A program made the translations under genes and the position numbers. A DNA stretch of 64,000 nt from Entophlyctis helioformis (taxonomy: Eukaryota > Chytridiomycota > Chytridiomycetes > Chytridiales > Chytriomycetaceae): NCBI GenBank assembly GCA_025526915.1, contig JAHLKH010000139.1, positions 1-64,000 on the forward strand, given 5' to 3'. Positions within the stretch are counted from its first letter, which is position 1; the number at the start of each line of letters is the position of its first letter. Shown here piece by piece: positions 56,115 through 64,000 of the stretch. The notes beneath the pieces were generated by a model. That model saw only the letters and a program-made list of their open reading frames with translations, was not told the origin of the DNA and did no database searches.

Positions 56115-58292
56115 ATGGATCCCGAAGTGCCAACGTTGGCGAGTGCGCCGACGACCGAGACGGCCGAGGCTGTTGCGGTTGCACCGGCAGGCGTGCTGCG
56201 CATCAAGGCCCAGTACCGTGTGCCCATTGCGCCATCACAGGACGGCAAGCGCAGCCGTGACGACGCCAACGACGGCAACGACGACGGCGACGACCAAGCG
56301 AATGCAGACGACGACGACGCCGAGGCCGCCAAGGACAACAAACGCCAGCGAACAGATACGGGCAACAACAGCAACAACAAGCGCAAAGGCGGACGAGGCC
56401 AGAACAAGGCCAAGGACCGCCAGCAGGCGGCCAAGAGCCAAGCCGACAGCTCCGCCATCAAGCTGTGCAACAACATTGTGCAAGGCTCGCCCTGCGAGCG
56501 GCCCAACTGCCGGTTCTCGCACGACATGGCAGCGTTCCTGGCGGCCAAGGGCCCCGATCTCGGGCCGGCCTGCCCGCAGTACGATCTGTACGGTGCGTGC
56601 AAGTTTGGGCTCAAGTGCCGGTACGCTGGCGCGCACACGGACGCGGACGGCAAGCAGACGACCAAGGACGTTGTGCTGCCCGACGACACGTACATCAAGA
56701 ACGTGGTGGGCCGCGACGGCATCAGCCGTGTGCGCAAGCGGGACATGGATCAGGGACGGTCGGATGAGTTTATCAAGTGGTGGGAGGAGATTGGGTCCAA
56801 GGAGAACGAGGTCAAGCATCTGGCTGACGCGGCCGAGAGACGCAAGAAGAAGACGGTTGGCGCTGCTGATGCTCCCGTCGATGGCGCGGATGGCGAGGGT
56901 GAGACGGACGCCAAGGCGGAGGCTGGCGTCACCGCCGAGGACAAGACCGAGACCAAGACCGTGATCGAGACCGAGGACAAGACCGAGGCCGAGGCCGAGA
57001 CTCTCACGCACAAGGACAAGCTGGAGCGCATCGAGAACGCGGCGGGTGGCACGGACATCCGACTGCGTCCGTGCGAAAAGAAGCGGATCGATTTCCGCAA
57101 CAAGACGTACCTCGCGCCGCTCACGACGGTCGGCAATCTCCCCTTCCGCCGCATCTGCAAAGGCTTTGGCGTCGACATCACGTGCGGCGAAATGGCGCTG
57201 TCGGCCGAGCTGCTCAAGGGATCGTCGAACGAGTGGGCGCTCCTGCGCCGCCACGTGTCGGAAGACCTGTTTGGCGTGCAGCTGGCAGGCAACCACCCGG
57301 TGACGTTTACGCGGTGCGTGGAAGCCGTGTCGGAGCTGCCCGACATTGACTTTATCGACCTCAATCTCGGCTGTCCGGTCGACTCGATCACGGCCAAGGG
57401 GTGCGGCAGCGCGCTCATGGACCGCCGCAACAAGCTGCGCGGCATGGTGATGGGTGCGGTGGCGGTGTCGCCGGTGCCGATCACGGTCAAGATGCGCATG
57501 GGCATCAGCGACAAGACGGTCAATGCGCACAAGCTGGTGCCGATGCTGCGCGAGTGCGGTGTCGGCGCCATTGCCGTGCACGGACGCACCAAGAACCAGC
57601 GGTACACGAAATCCGCCGACTGGGACTATATTGTGCAGTGTGGACGCGTCAACCGCGAGCTGGATGCCCTGGCGGCTGCTCGTGGGTTCGGCGACGGTGG
57701 TGGTGGCGGTGGCGGTGGCGGTCGGACGGCGTTTTTCGGTAACGGCGACATCATGAGCCCGCAAGAGTATTGGGAGCATATGGATGCAGGCGTGGTGGCG
57801 GCAGAAGCGGCAGCGTCAGCCGACGTGGACAGCGACGTGGGCGGCAAGGCGTCCTCGGCTGCAGGACCATCGGGACCATCTGGATCCGACGGCTCCGTCT
57901 TTGACGGCCTCATGATCGGCCGCGGCGCGCTCATCAAGCCATGGCTCTTCCGCGAGATCAAGACACGGCAGCTGTACGACATCTCCTCGCGCGAGCGGCT
58001 GGACATTCTGCGCGACTTTGCGCACCACGGGCTGGAGACGTGGGGCTCTGACACGCAGGGCATCTCGACGACGCGGCGGTTCATGTGCGAGTGGCTGTCG
58101 TTTTTGTACCGCTACGTGCCCGTCGGGCTCATTGAGGTGCTGCCGCAGCGCATCAACGAGCGGCCGGAGCGGTTTTTCGGGCGGGATGAGCTCGAGACGC
58201 TCATGGCGAGCTCGCGTGTGGCCGACTGGATCAAGATCACCGAGATGGTGCTGGGACCTGCGCACGAATCGTTTGTGTTTATGCCCAAGTGA
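56115..58292 (+). CDS. DUS3: tRNA-dihydrouridine(47) synthase Dus3
   Basis: An intronless frame of 725 codons. The N-terminus is acidic/Lys-rich, followed by two CCCH zinc fingers (CNNIVQGSPCERPNCRFSH and CPQYDLYGACKFGLKCRYAG, then AH). A charged linker and the FMN-binding TIM barrel come next: FRNKTYLAPLTTVGNLPFRR, IDLNLGCPVDS with the catalytic Cys, MRMGISD, VHGRTKNQRYTKSADWDYI, GNGDIMSPQEYWEH, MIGRGALIKPWLF. The end is the tRNA-binding helical domain. Dus3 reduces U47 in the variable loop of tRNAs. A Gly-rich insertion and an Ala/Ser insertion (57690-57890) interrupt the barrel loops, longer than in yeast. The ATG at 56115 is the first in frame after an upstream TGA. Confidence 0.95.
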   Translation: MDPEVPTLASAPTTETAEAVAVAPAGVLRIKAQYRVPIAPSQDGKRSRDDANDGNDDGDDQANADDDDAEAAKDNKRQRTDTGNNSNNKRKGGRGQNKAKDRQQAAKSQADSSAIKLCNNIVQGSPCERPNCRFSHDMAAFLAAKGPDLGPACPQYDLYGACKFGLKCRYAGAHTDADGKQTTKDVVLPDDTYIKNVVGRDGISRVRKRDMDQGRSDEFIKWWEEIGSKENEVKHLADAAERRKKKTVGAADAPVDGADGEGETDAKAEAGVTAEDKTETKTVIETEDKTEAEAETLTHKDKLERIENAAGGTDIRLRPCEKKRIDFRNKTYLAPLTTVGNLPFRRICKGFGVDITCGEMALSAELLKGSSNEWALLRRHVSEDLFGVQLAGNHPVTFTRCVEAVSELPDIDFIDLNLGCPVDSITAKGCGSALMDRRNKLRGMVMGAVAVSPVPITVKMRMGISDKTVNAHKLVPMLRECGVGAIAVHGRTKNQRYTKSADWDYIVQCGRVNRELDALAAARGFGDGGGGGGGGGRTAFFGNGDIMSPQEYWEHMDAGVVAAEAAASADVDSDVGGKASSAAGPSGPSGSDGSVFDGLMIGRGALIKPWLFREIKTRQLYDISSRERLDILRDFAHHGLETWGSDTQGISTTRRFMCEWLSFLYRYVPVGLIEVLPQRINERPERFFGRDELETLMASSRVADWIKITEMVLGPAHESFVFMPK

Positions 58293-58616
58293 GTGACTCT
58301 TTCTTGCTCTGCTTGTAGGTGTATGGCTGGCAGTGAGACCAAGACTGACCGGCACAACTCGTGCATCCGGCCTTGTGCAGACACAAGTCCAACTCGTACG
58401 ATGGCGAGGCACAGGGATAGACAGAAGAGCAGGCTGGGGTGGCAAGGAGGTGGTGACAAATGAAAAGAGTCGTCTGGAGCGCACAGCCGGTTCATTGCGA
58501 GCAAGGAAGCAAGCAGCGCGCATCAGGCGGGCAGACGGGAAAACATGGGATCAGCCAACAGGGCTGGCGAGGGATGAGAGAGAGAGACGAGACGAGACGC
58601 TGGCTGGATGGCACAC
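58293..58616. other. Convergent 3' intergenic region
   Basis: It lies between the stop codons of Dus3 (+) and 5-aminolevulinate synthase (-). No gene, repeat or RNA is seen. Confidence 0.6.
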
Positions 58617-60939
58617 TTAGGCGGTGGCAGCAGCAGCACCAACAGAGGCCGAGGTGCTGCGCATCGCGCTCGCCGACTTGGCGGTCTTGGGCTTGGAGGC
58701 CGCGGGGATCTCCAGGTCCTCAAACTTGACGAGCTGGTCGACGCGGGCACCGATGCCGACGCCGGCCTTGCCGCCGAGGGCAGCCCAGTCCTGGACCGTC
58801 TTGAGCTTGCGCTCGGACCAGATGGTCGACAGGGCATTGACGAGCACCTTGGTGTGGTCCTCGTTGTGGCCGGGGGTGGGCGTGATGCGCAGACGCTCCT
58901 CGCCCTTGGCCACGGTGGGGAAGTTGATGCTCTGCACGTAGATGTTGTACTTGTACAGGAGCTCGTCCGAGACCGACTTGGCCGTCTCGGCATCGCCGAC
59001 GAGCACCGGCACAATGTGGGAGGGGTTGGGGATGACGGGGATGCCGAGGCCGTCGAGCTGGCTCTTGAGCGCGCGGGTGTGGAGCTGCTGGGCCGAGCGC
59101 TCAGCCTGCGACGTCTTGAGGTAGCGGATCGAGGCGAGCGCGCCGCCGACGACGGCAGGGGGCAGCGACGTGGTGAAGATGAAGCCGGGGGCGTACGAGC
59201 GGATCATGTCGACGAGCGAGGCCGATGCGGCAATGTAGCCGCCGACGACACCGTAGGCCTTGCCGAGCGTGCCGGTGATGATGTCGATCTCGTCCATGGC
59301 GTCAATGTACTCGGCGACGCCGGCGCCGGTCTTGCCGTACATGCCGACGGCGTGCACCTCGTCGAGGAAGGTGATGGCATTGTACTTGCGGGCCAGGGCG
59401 GCAATCTCCTTGATGTGGCCGATGGAGCCGCTCATGGAGTAGACCGACTCAAAGGCAATGAGCTTGGGGGTGTTGATGTCCTCCTTCTGCAGCAGCTCCT
59501 CGAGGTGGGCGAGGTCGTTGTGCCTAAAGACGTGCTTCTTTGCGCGCGAGTTGCGGATGCCCTGGATCATCGAGGCGTGGTTGGCGGCGTCCGAGAAGAT
59601 GACGCAGCCGGGCAGCTTGGAGGCGAGGGTCGAGAGGGTGGCGTCGTTGGCGACAAAGCACGACGAGAAGACGAGGGCGGCGGGCTTCTTGTGCAGATCG
59701 GCGAGCTCGTGCTCGAGGCTCAGATGCAGCTGGGCGTTGCCGGCAATGTTGCGGGTGCCGCCGGCGCCGGCGCCGTACTTGTCGAGCGTGGCCTTCATGG
59801 TGTCGACGACGAGCGGGGCCTTTGACATGCCCAGATAGTCGTTTGAGCACCACACGGTGACGTGCTCGCCGGTGCCGGTGTGAGCGGTCGGGAACAGCTG
59901 GGCCAGGCGGTTGATGTTGTTGAAGTAGCGGTACGACTTGTCCCTGTGCTTCTTGTCGAGCTCGGCCTGGAAGAAGGACTCGTAGTCGAAGCCGGCGTGG
60001 GCGTCATGGCGCGGGGCGGGCTTCTTGTCGGCTGTGGGGTCATCCAGGTGGGGGTTGTGCAAGAGGGGATCGTGGGGGCAAGGGATCGTGGGGTCAGCCA
60101 AGTGGTCAGTCGGGTGGCCGCAAGCGACAGGCGCAGGAGCGAGCGCATAAATCAAAGCAGCGATGGGAATGTGCATGTGAGGGGCAGAGAGCGGGGAGAG
60201 AGCGGGGAGAGAGCGGGGAGAGCCCAGCACAAACACGCGAGAGAGAGCCCAGCCAGCCAGCCAGCCTGGTAGACGGGCAGACGGGCAGAGAGCCAAGCGA
60301 GAAGAGCGAGAAGAGCGAGAAGAGCGAGCGCTACCCCACACGGCACTCGGCAGCGTGTCTGCTCTGGGAGAGAGGCCAGACTGCCACAACCACACACACA
60401 ACCACTCCCACACACACAACCACTCCCACACACAACACACACCACACACACAACCACAAGTGAAACGCACCTTTGCGGGCGGCCGTCGACGATGCTGACG
60501 ACGAGGCCGGGTTGGCAAACGCTGGGTTGGGCGTGGCCGCCGCAACCGCCGCAACCGCCGCAGCAGCCGCCTCGACGGTCGACGCCTCGCAGCCATCCTC
60601 GCACGCAGACCCAGCAGACACAGCAGCCGCAGCAGACGCAGCCTTGGGCGGCGGGCCGACCACCACCATGGCGTCGACCGCCGCGGCAAACGGGCACTTT
60701 GCCGACGTCGAGATGGAGCGGGCCGACTGCACGGCGAGTGCGGTGCCCATGACCGGGCACTTTTGCGCCGTGGCAAAGAGGGCGTTGGTGCTGCCCGGCA
60801 CGCACGGGGCCGCTGACGACGACGACGACGACGACACCGACGATGCCGCCGTGCTGGACAGCTGGCGCAGCGTCTTGACGGGCGTGCGGGCCAGGAACGG
60901 GCAGGTGCGGGTTGCGGTGGACAGGAACGACGATTTCAT
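58617..60939 (-). CDS. HEM1: 5-aminolevulinate synthase, mitochondrial
   Basis: Two exons (60939-60471 and 60031-58617) give exactly 627 codons. The N-terminal presequence [20 protein letters not shown] is Ser/Arg-rich and carries three Cys-Pro heme-regulatory motifs: TCPFLA, KCPVMG and KCPFAA. The core begins [20 protein letters not shown], then [55 protein letters not shown] and GTLGKAYG, with the PLP-binding lysine. It condenses glycine and succinyl-CoA in the first step of heme synthesis. Heme binding to Cys-Pro motifs is known to control import and activity of animal ALAS1. The intron is long for this window (439 bp) and has CACACAACCAC repeats. An Ala/Val-rich segment separates presequence and core. 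Confidence 0.96.
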
Positions 60940-61140
60940 GGCTGTTGGTTGTTTTTTGGGTCGAGGCCGAAAATCAATTGACTCTGTTTTTATTGCGCTG
61001 GTCGGAAGGACGCACAAGCGGGCGGGCACAGGCAGGCGCAGGCGGACACCGGGCTTTTGCGGTGCACGGGCTGGTATCCACCCAGCCACCACACACCCAC
61101 TGGCACATCCGGGAGGGTGGCCCCCCCACACACGCCCACC

Positions 61141-61490
61141 TCAGTCGTCATCGTCCATGGCTGTCTTGACGCGCCGGCCACCCGACGGTGCCGCCGTCTT
61201 GCCCTTTCCACCACCTGCACCCGCAGCTGCCCCACTACCGCGGCCACCCGCTCCGCCGACGCCAGCTCCGCCACCTCCAGCAACAGCATTCGCGGCCATG
61301 GCACCGCCGCAGTGGCCGACTTGAACGCCTTGGGCGACTCGGCAAGCTCCTTGAGCCGCTCGCGGCGGTCGTCGTCGTTGGTCATCATGCACTTGGCCAC
61401 CTCGGTGCCGAGGACAATCGCATGCGCCAGCGTCTTGAACTGCAGCACGTAGTTGTTCTTGGCCTGCTTGAGCGTGAGGCAGTTGGTCAT
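61141..61490 (-). CDS. Small unknown protein (about 116 aa), single-base frame break
   Basis: It starts MTNCLTLKQAKNNYVLQFKT, a charged helical stretch with EVAKCMMTNDDDRRERLKEL, and ends in a Gly/Ala-rich basic tail (GGGKGKTAAPSGGRRVKTAM, then DDDD). The two halves lie in different frames. One extra base near 61302 (in GCGGTG-CCATGG) would join them as SATAAVAMAANAV, or a very short intron could. The family is not recognised. The gene lies 200 bp upstream of HEM1 on the same strand. The helical half looks like real protein; a small adaptor is possible but not shown. Confidence 0.5.
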
Positions 61491-61769
61491 GGTCGGCTCT
61501 GTCGGGTGGTGCTCGTGCACCCGCACATGGTGCAGGCTCGCCAGATTGAATTCCGTCGTCGTCTGTGTGCGTGCGAGTGTGTGGCGTGCGAGTGTGTGTG
61601 TGAGTGGCGCGTGTGTGTGGCGCGTATGCATGATGTCACGGTGGCATAAATGCCGCCAGTGGCAGTGCCATGTGGGGCAGTAGGGGCAGGGTGGGCAGGG
61701 TCGCGTGAGTCCTGAAAGCATGTAGCCTGCCGATCCCCCCAAACGCAACCCATTCCAAGCACTCGGCAG

Positions 61770-64000
61770 TCATCGCACAAGACGTACATCATCGGTCGTC
61801 GACACGCAGAGCAAGAGGTTGAGCGACTCAAAGATGAGCGTGACGGTCACGGGTGTCCATGTCGGCACGATATGCGTTGTGCACTGCATGTACGCTGTCG
61901 AGGTCACCGCCAGTGGATGTCTGTGGGTCAGCATGTTCCACAACGCACGTATCGGGATCAGGATCAGGAGCATGCACATGCGAGCTCACCTTCGCGCAGA
62001 TGGAACGTGCCGTTGATGGGCTCAAAGAGCGTTTCGAGGCTCGCCGACGGGTCCTTGTCGGCGTCGGAAAACACGAGTTTGACCGGACCGGTCTTGGCAG
62101 AACGGCCGCGGCCAGTTGCAGCCACCGACGCGTCAGGCGCGTGCGACGTCGTGCTCATGGTTCCCATGGACGTTGACGAGTCCTTGGACGCACCCGCCCC
62201 ACTCGATCCGGCAAACGAGCTGATGCTGGGCAGCTGGTTGCTGACGTATCCGGTCATGGCGGCAATCAGCGGGGCAGCCACCAGGAAGGCGTACATGGTG
62301 ACGAGGCCAAAGAGAATGACAATCGACTCGATAAAGAACTGCGTTTTGATTGTCGACACGCCCGAGAAGCCGCCGACCATGACAATGAGCGTGAGCAGCG
62401 CCGTCACGTACACGACGTAGCCGAGCTGCTTGGCGTTGCTGATGTGCGACGGCGCGTTGCGTGTCCAGTAGGCAAACAGGATCGTTGACGCCAGGAGGAG
62501 GAGATCAAAGATGATGGCGAACCAGATCAGGCCGTTGGTGGTGCTCGCGGTCTCGGGGGCCGTCAGACACGCCTTGGATGTCAATGCCGTCGAGCGTCAG
62601 TGTCAGTGTCAGTGTCAGCGTCAGTGTCAGTGTCCGTCCATGGCAATGACCAAGACAACACGGGTGAATGCCTCTTACATAGGTGCGTTTGTTGAGCTGC
62701 TCGTCGAGAACAAAGCTGCTGCGGAGCGGTGCCTTGGCTGTGTAGCTGATTAGGATAGCCTTTGGGCATGCCATTGGTCAGCGACATGCACCTCGTGCAA
62801 ACACTGGGCACACCACTCAGACTCACGGAATTGGCGACCACGACGGCCGTCACGACCGCATACAGTTTGGGCGAGTTGAACAGCAGCGTGGGCAGCTGGT
62901 ACAGGTCTATGTTGTCAAACACGTAGTAGATGTGGTACACCTAGACATCGCGTGTCAGCAATCCGATCCGTGTGAACAGCAGGTGTAGGCGGCAATGAGC
63001 GGCAATCTGGAGGCGTTGCTTACTTTGGCAAGGATCGTCGTGAGGACAATGCACAGACCGATGGACAGCGGCCAAGGACGCAAGAGACACCCGAGATCCT
63101 TGGTCTTGCCTGGCAGGGTCAGCACATTCAGCGACGCGATCATCAGACCGACCTGTGATGATGCACGTATCCGTATCAGCTCACACACAACCACACACCA
63201 AACACCACACACAACCACACACGCCATCCGGCTCACCGTCAGCAGGCCCATGAAGTTGGGAGACGCGCGCTTGACTTCCGGCGAAGCGGCCTTGACGATC
63301 AAGACGAGCAGCGTGGCAACCAGCACGGCCCAGAACACGATATGCAGTCCAAGAATCGCCTTGGTATCGGCCGTGTCCCATGGGATAAACTCTTCGACCA
63401 GCACGGGGTACTGCGGCGGCACAAAAACGCTCGCGACCCGCCCGTCGTTCCTTATTGTTGTAGTAGTGGCGGTTGAGTGAGCATCACCCCAATGACACAA
63501 GACACATGACACATGGTACATGGCAGGGAGAGCCCTCACTTACCAAAAGTACGACGAGAGGGTCAAGGTGACGACGGCGTCCAGGACACCCGAAGCCGGC
63601 ACGCTGATGGTACCGACGAGGGACATGGCAGCGGCGGCATTGGTGGGCGAGGGCCACACGTCGCCTTTGAGGAGCTTGAGCTCGTAGGGCATGCCGGGAT
63701 CGCCGACGGGCTTGAACGTGGAGATGCCCGTCACGCCGTGGTAGGTGACGGCCGTGATGTTTTCGAGGAGCGTGGCGGCAAAGTTGATGCCGGTCGACAG
63801 CGTGAGAGTGTTGCCGTTGGCATTGGATTCTTGGAGCCGCTGTGTTGTGGTCGAGGGAAGGATGTATGTGTGTATGTGGAGACGCGTGAGTGATCCAGCA
63901 GGACGCGCACAGGTGGTGCACAGCATTGACGCAACCCCACCTTTTCCATGGCGATGGCAGCCGTCATGATACCGTCGTAGCCGGCCAGGACGTTAAAGGC
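61770..64000 (-). CDS. Class C G-protein-coupled receptor (GABA-B-like), 5' part beyond the window
   Basis: The gene enters from the right edge with the end of a periplasmic-binding-like ectodomain (AFNVLAGYDGIMTAAIAMEK, then SLVGTISVPASGVLDAVVTL). Then come seven TM segments over several exons: ILGLHIVFWAVLVATLLVLI, SPNFMGLLT spliced to VGLMIASLNVL, CLLRPWPLSIGLCIVLTTIL, VYHIYYVFDN, APETASTTNGLIWFAIIFDL, YVVYVTALLTLIVMVGGFSG and FFIESIVILFGLVTMYAFLV. The short C-terminal tail ends DDVRLVR, with a Ser-rich cytoplasmic stretch before it. Class C receptors of this form occur in chytrids and slime moulds; ligand unknown. A CAGTGT array (62597-62633) lies in one intron. Exon limits are approximate. 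Confidence 0.82.
62597..62633 (+). repeat. CAGTGT hexamer array
   Basis: About six copies of CAGTGT (with one CAGCGT) inside an intron of the class C receptor gene. It is a simple repeat without coding role. Confidence 0.85.

Overview
The window is nuclear DNA of a GC-rich, intron-containing eukaryote, most likely a zoosporic (chytrid-type) fungus. The fungal signs are a Mdm31 family protein, Atg22, a Las1, an Ndt80/PhoG factor and a DUS3. The flagellated-lineage signs are a FOP/CEP43-type centrosome/basal-body protein and a class C (GABA-B-like) receptor. Genes are compact, with short GT-AG introns and intergenic gaps sometimes below 100 bp. The species cannot be named from the sequence alone.

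Layout. Positions 1-8775 are a nest of mobile DNA. A Ty3/gypsy chromovirus-like copy (1-4934) contains no adenine at all for its first 3,957 bases. It is followed by an LTR, a 5'-truncated pol fragment (RNase H end, integrase, chromodomain) and a second LTR (to 7737). That LTR runs straight into the 3' end of a second, truncated copy of the Fanzor element found at 32.9-40.1 kb. From 8.8 to 32.8 kb come an orphan ORF, cyclophilin, a Hul5/UBE3C-type HECT ligase, an ankyrin relic, a universal stress protein, Tad2, Las1, an Ndt80-like factor, a TPR protein, tRNA-Glu(CTC), a Maf-like pyrophosphatase and a P4-ATPase. From 40.2 to 64 kb come FOP, a TM9SF/EMP70 protein, Mdm31, a TCAIM-like protein, Atg22, a long-chain-base-phosphate phosphatase, Dus3, 5-aminolevulinate synthase, a small unknown protein and a class C GPCR cut by the window end.

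The outstanding object is an 18-exon gene at 33261-39901. Splicing by GT-AG introns gives 5,298 coding nt, exactly in frame (1,765 aa). The N-terminus has all seven acidic residues of a FEN1/XPG-type flap nuclease at FEN1-like spacing. The C-terminus is a Fanzor/TnpB RuvC nuclease with its zinc ribbon. About 830 residues of unknown character lie between. The gene lies within imperfect terminal inverted repeats (about 32872 and 40104). A roughly 200-nt non-coding block after the stop codon, carrying two small hairpins, is conserved between the two copies and is a candidate guide (omega) RNA plus right end. The element sits about 35 bp upstream of the P4-ATPase start codon.

Quality caution. At least four otherwise intact reading frames (P4-ATPase, Atg22 twice, the 61.3-kb ORF) need a single inserted base to stay open. 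The A-free tract is at the very edge of the window and fades out over about 500 bp. Both suggest that long-read or assembly error is present, so frame breaks here should not be read as pseudogenes without raw reads.
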